Source of the DNA: an uncultured Clostridia bacterium
GTDB lineage: Bacteria > Bacillota > Clostridia > TANB77 > CAG-465
NCBI GenBank assembly: GCA_934149365.1
Contig: CAKPEI010000003.1
Span: forward strand, 62,001-126,000
Direction of reading: 5' to 3'
DNA length: 64,000 bases
This document shows, piece after piece, positions 53,745 to 62,559 of this stretch. Both the position numbers and the translations under genes were made by a program. The notes beneath the pieces were generated by a model. It worked only from the letters and a program-made list of their open reading frames with translations. It was not told the origin of the DNA and did not search any database. Each line of letters begins with the position of its first letter. Position 1 is the first letter of the stretch.

Positions 53745-54529
53745 ATGAAAAGAAAAAGTAAAAAATTACAATGTGAAGAGGGGCTAGACCCTAAAATAGA
53801 TGTAGTGTTTAAAACACTATTTGGAAAGAAGGGAAATGAGATATTAATAGAAGATATGTTATCTGGTTTCCTAAATCAAAAAATAAAGTGTAAAAATGTA
53901 TATAAGAGAAGCAAGAGTAGGACAGTTAAGAGCAGATGGAAAGTATGGCTCACCAAAAGATAATAATGTTTTTAGTAGATTTTAATATGTATCCAGAGTT
54001 TGAAGGACCAGTACATGAAACAATAACAGTATTTAGAGAAAATACCACAAAAGAGTTTAGCAGAATGCATAAATATTATGTAGTGGAATTAAATAAAATG
54101 GACAAGAGCAAATGTAGTGAAGGAACATATAAATGGCTTGCATTTTTAAATCAGAATAAGGAGGTATTAAAGGAGATGTCAAAGGATAAATGTATACAAA
54201 AAGCAGAAGATGAATTAAAAATATTAGCAGGAGATTGGGAGACAAGAAGAATAGCAATACTAAGGAAAAGATACATACTAGAAATGGGAACGGCGGAATA
54301 TGCGGGCTATGAAAGAGGTATTGAAAAAGGTAAAGCAGCAGGAGAAAAACGCGGAATAAAAAAAGGAACAAAGTTAGGAATGGAACAAGGAATAGAGAAA
54401 AACAAAAAGATAACGGCAATAGCATTAATAGGAGAAGGAATGGATAATGCCTTTATATCAAGAGTAACAAAGTTGAGTGTGGATGAAATAGAAAAGTTGA
54501 GAAATAAGGCGTTAAAGGCAGTTCATTAA
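53745..54529 (+). pseudogene. decayed Rpn/PD-(D/E)XK nuclease family gene
   Basis: The first 45 codons (LDPKIDVVFKTLFGKKGNEI) match the N-terminus of Rpn-family putative transposase/nuclease proteins. The frame then shifts: REARVGQLRADGKYG reads in +1 near 53910, then shifts again. The C-terminal part continues from 53936 (NTTKEFSRMHKYYVVELNKM ... LRKRYILEMGTAEYAGYERG) with the usual Gly/Lys-rich helical tail. The central catalytic stretch is missing. With at least two shifts and a deletion, it is a dead gene of a mobile family. Confidence 0.8.
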
Positions 54530-54572
54530 TTGCTGTCCATTTAGTAAAAAATATTTAAATGAGAAATATACA

Positions 54573-54614
54573 TAAATATAGTCATGCAATTTTTTTGGCA
54601 TGACTATATTTTTG
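54573..54614. terminator. terminator before recJ
   Basis: AATATAGTCATGC pairs with GCATGACTATATT and is followed by TTTTG. Confidence 0.75.
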
Positions 54615-54694
54615 CCTTAAACACTTTCCCTTTTTGTCTAAATGTAGTAAAATATAATTGTTAAAAAATAGTCTTAAAAGAAAGGTTGATAAAA

Positions 54695-56380
54695 ATGTCA
54701 AAAGTTTGGAATTTAAGGAAATACGACAAAGAAGAAATATCTAGATATTGTGATAAATACAAGATGCCAGAGATACTTGCAAAACTATTAATAGCAAGAG
54801 GCGTTGGTATTCAGGATGTTGATAAATACATTAATGTATCATTGGATAATTTATACGATCCATTTTTAATGAAAGATATGGAAAAAACGGTAGAAAGAAT
54901 ATTAAGAGCTAAAGAAAATAACGAGAAAGTTGTGATCTATGGAGATTATGATGTAGATGGAGTTACAAGTATAACTGTGTTATACAGCTTTTTGAAAGAA
55001 TTAGGAATAAATGCTAGTTATTATCTTCCTGATAGAATGGAAGAGGGATATGGCCTAAACAAGGATGCATTAAAGAGACTTAAAGATAAAGGCTATACTC
55101 TTGTTGTAACTGTTGATTGCGGAATATCTGCAGTGGACGAATTAGATTATGCAAATAGTATTGGGTTAGAAGTTTGTATAACAGATCACCATGAGTGTGG
55201 AAAGGTTTTACCAAAGGCGTACTCTATTGTAAATCCTAAACAAGAAGATTGTAATTATCCTTTTGAAATGCTAGCTGGAGTAGGTGTGGCATTTAAAGTT
55301 ATAACGGCATTATCTATTAAATTAGGCCTTGAAAAAGAAGCATATTTAAAATATTTAGATATAGTTACAGTTGGAACAATAGCTGATATAGTTCCACTTC
55401 TTGATGAAAATAGAATTATAACTAAAATAGGATTAGAAAAAATAAAGGAAACAAAGAATGAAGGGTTAAAAGCATTAATAAGAGTAGCTGGTATAAAGAA
55501 TATAGATTCTATAAGTATATCTTTTGGTATAGCCCCAAGGATAAATGCAAGTGGAAGAATGGCAGACGCATCTGTTGCCGTTAAGCTTCTTTTATCAACT
55601 AGTCCTATGGAAGCAAATAGTTTAGCGGAGCTTTTAGATAGTCAGAATAAAGAAAGACAAGCTGTAGAAAAGAAAATATTAGAAGAAGTTTTAGAGAAAA
55701 TAGAGAAAGAAAAATTGTATGAAAAAAGAAGTCTTGTTGTGTCAGGCTATGGTTGGCATCAAGGAGTAATTGGAATAGTGGCTTCTAAGGTTGCAGAAAA
55801 ATATGTTAAACCTGTTATCCTTATAACTTACGAAGATAAGCTTGCTAAAGGTTCTGGCAGAACACCACATGGCATATCATTATATGATGCTCTAGATAAG
55901 TGTAAAGATGTATTGGTGCAGTTTGGTGGACATGAACTTGCCGCAGGGGTTACCTTAGAAAAAGAAAAGATAGATGAATTTACAGAAAAATTTGAAAAGG
56001 CTGTAACTGAATTAGAAAAAAAAGAGTTAGAAGCAATAATAGATATAGATTCAGAAATTAGAAAAGAGGATATACTAAAAGGAATAACTAGAATAAATGA
56101 AAAAATATTGCCTTTTGGACAGAAAAACCCTGAACCAGTGTATTTATATAGAAATCTAAAAATAGAATCTTTAAGTACTTTAAAAGATGATAAACATATT
56201 AAATTTAGACTAAAAGATGGAAATTTTTGTATAGATGCTATAGGTTTTTCTCAAGGAAATAGAAGAGATGAACTAAAACTAGGAGATAAAATAGATGTGG
56301 TTGGAAATCTTGCAATAAATGATTTTGGAAGAGAAAAGGCCGTGCAAATAATATTAAAAGATTTTAAAAAAGTTGTGTAA
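54695..56380 (+). CDS. recJ: single-stranded-DNA exonuclease RecJ
   Basis: 561 residues from the ATG at 54695 (AAAGGTTGAT upstream). DHH-family motifs: GDYDVDGVTS, VDCGIS, ITDHHECG and PRINASGRM, then the DHHA1 domain GSGRTPHGISLYDAL with FGGHELAAG. The C-terminal OB domain is present. It is a 5'-3' ssDNA exonuclease in recombination and mismatch repair. It lies 28 bases upstream of the RSH gene, a common neighbourhood. Confidence 0.94.
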   Translation: MSKVWNLRKYDKEEISRYCDKYKMPEILAKLLIARGVGIQDVDKYINVSLDNLYDPFLMKDMEKTVERILRAKENNEKVVIYGDYDVDGVTSITVLYSFLKELGINASYYLPDRMEEGYGLNKDALKRLKDKGYTLVVTVDCGISAVDELDYANSIGLEVCITDHHECGKVLPKAYSIVNPKQEDCNYPFEMLAGVGVAFKVITALSIKLGLEKEAYLKYLDIVTVGTIADIVPLLDENRIITKIGLEKIKETKNEGLKALIRVAGIKNIDSISISFGIAPRINASGRMADASVAVKLLLSTSPMEANSLAELLDSQNKERQAVEKKILEEVLEKIEKEKLYEKRSLVVSGYGWHQGVIGIVASKVAEKYVKPVILITYEDKLAKGSGRTPHGISLYDALDKCKDVLVQFGGHELAAGVTLEKEKIDEFTEKFEKAVTELEKKELEAIIDIDSEIRKEDILKGITRINEKILPFGQKNPEPVYLYRNLKIESLSTLKDDKHIKFRLKDGNFCIDAIGFSQGNRRDELKLGDKIDVVGNLAINDFGREKAVQIILKDFKKVV

Positions 56381-56408
56381 TATTATTTAAAAAGGAAGTG
56401 TATAGTAA

Positions 56409-58583
56409 ATGACTGAAACAGAGAAACTTGTCCAGGAATTAGTAGAAGTTTTGGATAAAGAAAAAGTAAAATATGATATTAATATGATAAAGCAAAGTGT
56501 TGAGTATGCAGATAAAATATATGAAAACTCCAAAAGACATAAGGGCGAAACTACACTTGTTCATTCTATAAAAGTAGCAATAATTGTAGCTGGATTAAAG
56601 ATAGGAATTAATCCTGTTTATGCTGCAATAATGCATGAAGTAACAAAATTCGACAAGTATAATCCAGAAGAAGTTGAAATGCTTTTTGGTGATGATATAT
56701 CAGAAATGGTAAAAGATTGTAAAAAGCTATATTTGCTTAATTATTCTGGTCAAGAAAAAGTTGAAGCCGAAAACTTAAGAAAGATGTTTATGGCAATTGC
56801 AAAAGATATACGAGTTGTAATTATTAGGTTAGCAGATAGATTATACAACATGAGAAATATTTCCGAAGAACCTGAAGAAATTCAAATATTGAAAGCTAAA
56901 GAGACTATGCAAGTCTACGCGCCTATTGCTCATAGACTTGGTATGTCTGCTATAAAATCAGAACTTGAAGATATATCTTTTTCAATACTTCACCCAGAAG
57001 ATTTTAATAGCATAAAAAAGGATATTGAGAAAATAAAAGAAGAAAGACAAGAACATATAAATTTAAGAATTAAGGAAATAAGGGAAGCTTTAGAAAAAGA
57101 AAAAATTGTAGCAACAATATATGGTAGACCTAAAACATACTATAGTATTTGGAGAAAAATGAGGAAATATAACTGCACAATAGATGGGCTTTATGATTTG
57201 TATGCAGTTAGAATAATAGTAAACAGTATCAAAGACTGTTATACAGCACTTGGTATAATACATGAAAAATACAAGCCTATGCCAGGTAGATTTAAAGATT
57301 ATATAGCGGTACCAAAAACTAACATGTACCAGTCTTTACATACAACCGTATTTGGAGCAGAGAATTCTTTGCCATTTGAAGTTCAAATAAGAACATGGGA
57401 TATGCATAACATTGCAGACTATGGTGTAGCAGCTCACTTTTTATATAAAGAAGGAAAATCTAAAATTAGTAGTAGTGATGAAAAACTTACTTGGCTTAGA
57501 AAAACAATAGAGCTTGAAAAGGAATATGAAGAAAATGGAGAAGATTACGAACAATTAAAAACAGAGCTTTTTGGTGATGAAGTGTTTGTATTTACTCCAA
57601 AAGGTGAAATAAAATCACTTCCAAAAGGGGCAACTCCAATAGATTTTGCTTACTTAATTCATCAACATATAGGAGACAGTATGGTAGGAGCTAAGATTAA
57701 TGGCAAAATGGTTCCTATAACTACTAAATTAAAAAATACAGATATCGTTGAAGTTATAACCTCTAAGACTTCAAAAGGTCCTAATTTGGATTGGTTAAAA
57801 CATGTAAAAACTTCAAGTGCTAAAAATAAAATAGTATCATTCATGAAAAAGCAAGACAAAGAAGTAAACATAGAAAGAGGAGAAGCTTTATTTGAAAAAG
57901 AGCTTGCAAGACAGCCATTTGAAAAAGATGAGCTTATGAAAGATAAGTATATAAAATTAATGCTTGAAAGATTTAATTTTAATACTATAGAAGATGCATA
58001 TGAAAATGTGGGTTTTGGTGTTATAACTTCTAAAAAACTAGTTAATAAATTAGTTGAAGAATACTCAAAAGATAATATAGCAGAAGTTCAAAAGGTAGAA
58101 CTTGCAAAAGAAATAAAGACAAATAAAAAACCTAAAAACGATACTGACGGTATAGTGGTAGAAGGAATAGACAACTGTCTAGTTAAACTTGCTAAATGTT
58201 GCTCTCCTCTTCCTGGAGATGAAATAGTTGGGTATATATCTATTGGTAAGGGAGTATCTGTACATAGAGCAGATTGTAAAAACTTACAAGCTCTAAACAT
58301 TGCTGAAAGGAAGATAAATGTTTCTTGGAAAGAAAAAGCTAAGGTAAGCTACCAAACTGTTTTAAGAATAAAGGCGAACGATAGGGCCGGGGTTGCAATG
58401 GAAGTATTAAAGAAAGCTCAAGATAACAAAATACTTGTTATGAATTTTAATGCAAGACAGACGTCTGACAGAGAATGTATAATGGATATGACAGTTAGTA
58501 TTGAATCAATAGAAGAACTTCAAAAATTAATGAAAGAAATTCGTAAGGTAGATAGTGTATTTGAAGTTAAAAGAGCTAAATAG
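56409..58583 (+). CDS. relA: RelA/SpoT-family (p)ppGpp synthetase with degenerate hydrolase site
   Basis: 724 residues in the full RSH order: HD domain, synthetase, TGS (about 390-450), helical and ACT domains. The synthetase motifs are intact (YGRPKTYYSIWRKM, PGRFKDYIAVPKTNMYQSLH, EVQIRTWDMH). The hydrolase domain is not: the usual LHDVVEDT reads MHEVTKFD (about residues 75-82), so the HD aspartate is Glu and the catalytic Glu/Asp pair is lost. RLADRLYNMRN is kept. It should make alarmone but probably cannot hydrolyse it. Confidence 0.92.
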   Translation: MTETEKLVQELVEVLDKEKVKYDINMIKQSVEYADKIYENSKRHKGETTLVHSIKVAIIVAGLKIGINPVYAAIMHEVTKFDKYNPEEVEMLFGDDISEMVKDCKKLYLLNYSGQEKVEAENLRKMFMAIAKDIRVVIIRLADRLYNMRNISEEPEEIQILKAKETMQVYAPIAHRLGMSAIKSELEDISFSILHPEDFNSIKKDIEKIKEERQEHINLRIKEIREALEKEKIVATIYGRPKTYYSIWRKMRKYNCTIDGLYDLYAVRIIVNSIKDCYTALGIIHEKYKPMPGRFKDYIAVPKTNMYQSLHTTVFGAENSLPFEVQIRTWDMHNIADYGVAAHFLYKEGKSKISSSDEKLTWLRKTIELEKEYEENGEDYEQLKTELFGDEVFVFTPKGEIKSLPKGATPIDFAYLIHQHIGDSMVGAKINGKMVPITTKLKNTDIVEVITSKTSKGPNLDWLKHVKTSSAKNKIVSFMKKQDKEVNIERGEALFEKELARQPFEKDELMKDKYIKLMLERFNFNTIEDAYENVGFGVITSKKLVNKLVEEYSKDNIAEVQKVELAKEIKTNKKPKNDTDGIVVEGIDNCLVKLAKCCSPLPGDEIVGYISIGKGVSVHRADCKNLQALNIAERKINVSWKEKAKVSYQTVLRIKANDRAGVAMEVLKKAQDNKILVMNFNARQTSDRECIMDMTVSIESIEELQKLMKEIRKVDSVFEVKRAK

Positions 58584-58593
58584 GAGAGAAAAA

Positions 58594-59274
58594 ATGGATA
58601 AAGTAATAAGTAATGAGAAATATGAAATATATAGACTAAGTATAGAACTTGCAAACACATCTCATTTTACAAATTGTTACGTTGTAAAAGATTTAATAAC
58701 AGGTTATATGATGGTTATAGATCCATCATATAACGCTGAATATATAAAGGAATGTTTAGAAAAAATAGGGGTAACTTTGGACAAGATATATTTAACTCAT
58801 TGCCATGGCGATCATATTTCAGCACTTGAAGAATTGTTTAATATGTATGATAAAAAAGTGAATATTTTAATACATGAAAATGATAAAGATGGTATATTTG
58901 ATGATATGAAAAACTGTAAATATATACTTGGAGTTCCTAACTTTTCTACTCTCAAAGAAGACGACATTAATACAGTAAAAGATAGTGAAACAGTCAAAGT
59001 GGGTAATACTTCTTTTGAAGTAATTCATACACCTGGTCACACAAATGGCTCAAGTGTTCTGTATGAAAAAGAAGAAGATGTTATATTATCTGGTGATACT
59101 ATATTTTCTGATTGTTTTGGAAGAACTGATTTAAAAAGTGGTAGTAGAAATGATATGATTATGAGCTTAAACAAACTATTTGATAGGTTTAAATATAGCG
59201 CAAAAATAAAAGTGTTTCCAGGTCATGGAAGTTCGGCTTTTATTGGAGACATAAAAAAAGTTGTGTTATATTAA
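58594..59274 (+). CDS. glyoxalase-II-like metallo-beta-lactamase-fold hydrolase
   Basis: 226 residues from the ATG at 58594 (AGGAGA upstream). The metal motif THCHGDH, then HTPGHTNGS, SGDTIFSDCFGRTDL and PGHG match the YcbL/glyoxalase-II-like group. It probably hydrolyses a thioester or similar small substrate; which one is unknown. It starts 11 bases after the RSH gene, a frequent pairing in Clostridia. Confidence 0.88.
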   Translation: MDKVISNEKYEIYRLSIELANTSHFTNCYVVKDLITGYMMVIDPSYNAEYIKECLEKIGVTLDKIYLTHCHGDHISALEELFNMYDKKVNILIHENDKDGIFDDMKNCKYILGVPNFSTLKEDDINTVKDSETVKVGNTSFEVIHTPGHTNGSSVLYEKEEDVILSGDTIFSDCFGRTDLKSGSRNDMIMSLNKLFDRFKYSAKIKVFPGHGSSAFIGDIKKVVLY

Positions 59275-59295
59275 AATAAAAGAGGTATATAAAAC

Positions 59296-59958
59296 ATGGG
59301 AAGATTTAGAGAAATATTAGATGAGGAATCTAAAAAAGACTATATGATTAATTTAAAAAAATTCATAGATAGCGAGTATGCTACTAAAACTATATTTCCT
59401 GCAAGAAAAAATATAATGAATGCTATGAGTTATACTCCATATGAGAGAGTTAAGGTTGTAATTGTAGGGCAAGACCCATATCATGGAGTTGGTGAGGCAC
59501 ATGGTTTATCTTTTTCAGTGCAACCAGGTATAAAAACACCACCGTCACTAGTTAACATATTTAAAGAGTTAAATAGAGATTTAGGTTGCTATATACCAAA
59601 TAATGGATGTCTTGTTAAATGGGCAAAAGAGGGAGTACTTTTACTTAACAGTGTACTTACAGTAGAAAAGGACAAGCCTGGTAGTCATAGGGGAAAAGGT
59701 TGGGAGATTTTTACTGACACTGTGATTAAAGCTTTAAACGAAAAAGAAGAGCCAATTGTGTTTTTACTATGGGGAAGTTATGCTAAAGAAAAAGCAGGTT
59801 ATATAACTAATCCTAAACACTTAGTTTTAAAGACTTCACATCCAAGTCCATTTTCAGTAAGAAACGGTTTTGATGGGTGTTCACATTTTTCAAAAGCAAA
59901 TGACTTTTTAAAAACAAATGGTATAGAGCCTGTTGATTGGCAAATAGAAAATATATAA
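59296..59958 (+). CDS. ung: uracil-DNA glycosylase (family 1)
   Basis: 220 residues with the catalytic VIVGQDPYHGVGEAHGLSFS (Asp acts as base), LLLNSVLTVE and the C-terminal SHPSPFSVRNGF loop. It removes uracil from DNA. It lies in the recJ-relA-MBL-ung run. Confidence 0.95.
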   Translation: MGRFREILDEESKKDYMINLKKFIDSEYATKTIFPARKNIMNAMSYTPYERVKVVIVGQDPYHGVGEAHGLSFSVQPGIKTPPSLVNIFKELNRDLGCYIPNNGCLVKWAKEGVLLLNSVLTVEKDKPGSHRGKGWEIFTDTVIKALNEKEEPIVFLLWGSYAKEKAGYITNPKHLVLKTSHPSPFSVRNGFDGCSHFSKANDFLKTNGIEPVDWQIENI

Positions 59959-59989
59959 TAAATATTGATGTTAATATAAGGGGATATAT

Positions 59990-61453
59990 ATGAAAAGAAG
60001 TGAATTAAAGAGATTATTAAGAATAGTGCCTGTGCTGACTGGTATTTTCTGCTTTTATTTAAGTAAAGTATATGCAGTAAAAATAGATATATTTGATAAA
60101 ATTATATATGAAAATAAAAGTGAAAATCTGGGAAATGGTGGATTAAGTACGACTCTTGTTGTTATATTTACAATATTTTTGGCTATATATTGGATAGTAC
60201 TACTTGTTATATTTGAAAGAGAAGACAAATATGAGGGAACTAATTACCTAAAGGATGAAGAAATATTTCAAAAATATAACCCACTTTTAGCAGGTTGTAT
60301 ATCACAAAATAGAGATGTGTTATCTAGAGATATAATCGCAGTTATAATAAATCTTTCAAATAAAGGAATTGTTAAATTAGATATATTAAAAGATGCCGAA
60401 ACCAAAAATGGATATAAATATATGCTCTATAGGATAAAGGATAAAGAATATTTAATGGATGACGTGGAAAAAGAAATTCATAGTATTATATTTGAATTTG
60501 TACAAAAAGAAAGTGAAGGGGTAGATTTGGTTCAAAAGCTAAAAGATATGCCAAAAATAGAGGAAACATATAAAAAGTTTAATGGACTAAATTATATAGC
60601 TAAAGCTGAGTTAAATAAGCATGGTGCAAATAGGCAAAGTGTACCTATGGCATTTAGAATATATAACATATTTATGTTTATGGTAGCAATAGTTTTATGT
60701 ATATACAATATAAATGAAGCATGTTTAGATATAAAAATAACTGTATCTACAGTACTTTGGAGTTTCCTTATAATAGCACTTATGTTAATGTCCATTCCCC
60801 TTATAATAGCTCTTTGTTATCTTGTATTAAAGGTAATAGGGTATACTAAAAAAGGAATAAATAAGATAAATGAACTAAAACTAAATGGTCAAAAGATTGT
60901 TTCTACTTCAGTTTCAATAATACTGAGTACAATTATTCTTAATATAGTAACAGCGTTAGTTACACACAACATATATTTAGTGTTAGATGAAATATTGCTA
61001 TCTATATCATATTTAGTTATGAGAACTGATAACTTGATGCTTAAAAATGATACAAAGATTTTAAGTGAATATGCAAGTGTAAGAGCATTAGAAGAAAAGC
61101 TAGAAAATTATACAACTTTAAGTGAAAAGAATATTGAACAAATAGTACTCTGGAAAGAATATATAGCTTATGCAATATCATTTGGAATATCAACAGATAT
61201 AATAAATTATTTAGATGGACTAAAGAAAGAAGATAAATTAATACAAGAGCTAAAAAATTACGATTTGCTATATTATTCTTGTAAGAATTATTTGGAAGTG
61301 TTCTTTGGCTTTAATTTTAATAATAAAAAGAAAAGTGAGAAGTTTGATTTTTGGGAAGTAAGGAGAGCTATTAAAGATAAAGCAAATTATGACAAGATAG
61401 AAAGCGAAATGAGGGAGAATAATTGGCTTGATGATTGGAAACATAGATGGTAA
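59990..61453 (+). CDS. DUF2207-related membrane protein
   Basis: 487 residues. A possible signal or membrane helix (about 10-30), a second span (50-70), a soluble winged-helix-like segment (RDIIAVIINLSNKGIVKLDI), four further spans (about 215-345), then the C-terminal LWKEYIAYAISFGISTDIIN motif. The same layout occurs in the protein at 27400. DUF2207 proteins have no known function. It begins 31 bases after ung. Confidence 0.65.
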   Translation: MKRSELKRLLRIVPVLTGIFCFYLSKVYAVKIDIFDKIIYENKSENLGNGGLSTTLVVIFTIFLAIYWIVLLVIFEREDKYEGTNYLKDEEIFQKYNPLLAGCISQNRDVLSRDIIAVIINLSNKGIVKLDILKDAETKNGYKYMLYRIKDKEYLMDDVEKEIHSIIFEFVQKESEGVDLVQKLKDMPKIEETYKKFNGLNYIAKAELNKHGANRQSVPMAFRIYNIFMFMVAIVLCIYNINEACLDIKITVSTVLWSFLIIALMLMSIPLIIALCYLVLKVIGYTKKGINKINELKLNGQKIVSTSVSIILSTIILNIVTALVTHNIYLVLDEILLSISYLVMRTDNLMLKNDTKILSEYASVRALEEKLENYTTLSEKNIEQIVLWKEYIAYAISFGISTDIINYLDGLKKEDKLIQELKNYDLLYYSCKNYLEVFFGFNFNNKKKSEKFDFWEVRRAIKDKANYDKIESEMRENNWLDDWKHRW

Positions 61454-61527
61454 AAAGAAAGATGCTACTAATATTTTGACTAATATGATATAATATATAT
61501 TAATTTACATAAATATAAGGAGAAAAA

Positions 61528-62550
61528 ATGAAAACAAGTGATTTTAATTATGATTTACCCAAAGAATTAATTGCGCAAATTCCAATAGAAACAAGAGATA
61601 TGTCAAGACTTATGGTATTAGATAAAAATACTGGAAAAATAGAGCATAAAGTTTTCCATGATATTATAGATTATTTAAATGAAGGTGACACTTTAGTTTT
61701 GAATGATACAAAGGTAATACCAGCAAGAATATTTGGTCACAGAAAAAACAAAGAAGAAAGTATAGAAGTACTTTTAGTAAAAGATTACGGAAATGATACT
61801 TGGGAAGTTTTGGCAAAACCGGGTAAAAAACTAAAAATTGATACAGAAATAATATTTTCTGATAACCTAAAAGCAAGAGTAATTGACATATTAGAAGAAG
61901 GAGAAAGAGTAATAAAGTTTGAATATAATGGTATATTTAACGAACTATTAGATGAAATAGGAATAATGCCACTTCCACCATATATAACTGAAAAACTGGA
62001 AGATAAAGATAGATATCAAACTGTATATTCAAAGATTAGAGGCTCTGCGGCTGCTCCTACAGCAGGACTTCACTTTACAAAAGAGCTTTTAAAGAAGATA
62101 GAGGAAAAAGGAATTAATATAGTGTATGTAACTTTGCATGTTGGAATAGGAACTTTTAGACCTGTTAAAGTGGATGATGTACTTGAACATAAAATGCATA
62201 GTGAGTATTATGAAGTTTCAGAAGATGCTGCCAAAGTTATAAATGAAACTAAAAAAAGAGGAAATAAAGTGGTTTGCGTAGGTACAACTTCTTGTAGAAC
62301 TTTAGAGTCTGCTTCTTCAGAAGACGGCATGGTAAGAGCAGAAAAGAAAGAAACAAGCATATTTATTTATCCGGGATATAAATTTAAAGTAGTTACCAAC
62401 CTTATAACTAACTTTCATTTGCCAGAATCTACTTTAATAATGTTAGTATCAGCGTTAGCTGGAAAAGATAATATAATGAATGCATATAACGAAGCTGTAA
62501 AAGAGAAATATAGATTTTTTAGCTTTGGTGATGCAATGTATATAAAATAG
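61528..62550 (+). CDS. queA: S-adenosylmethionine:tRNA ribosyltransferase-isomerase QueA
   Basis: 340 residues. DFNYDLPKELIAQIPIETRD at the start, GSAAAPTAGLHFT in the middle and TNFHLPESTLIMLVSALAG near the end are QueA signatures. It builds epoxyqueuosine on tRNAs. No tgt follows; instead a coiled-coil ORF starts 9 bases later. Confidence 0.95.
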   Translation: MKTSDFNYDLPKELIAQIPIETRDMSRLMVLDKNTGKIEHKVFHDIIDYLNEGDTLVLNDTKVIPARIFGHRKNKEESIEVLLVKDYGNDTWEVLAKPGKKLKIDTEIIFSDNLKARVIDILEEGERVIKFEYNGIFNELLDEIGIMPLPPYITEKLEDKDRYQTVYSKIRGSAAAPTAGLHFTKELLKKIEEKGINIVYVTLHVGIGTFRPVKVDDVLEHKMHSEYYEVSEDAAKVINETKKRGNKVVCVGTTSCRTLESASSEDGMVRAEKKETSIFIYPGYKFKVVTNLITNFHLPESTLIMLVSALAGKDNIMNAYNEAVKEKYRFFSFGDAMYIK

Positions 62551-62559
62551 GAGGTATAT

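Noticed and set aside
53745..54529. Rpn-family locus as another CGG-dependent recoded gene
   Set aside because: Its frame breaks are not at CGG, more than one shift is needed and the central segment is missing, so it is a plain pseudogene.
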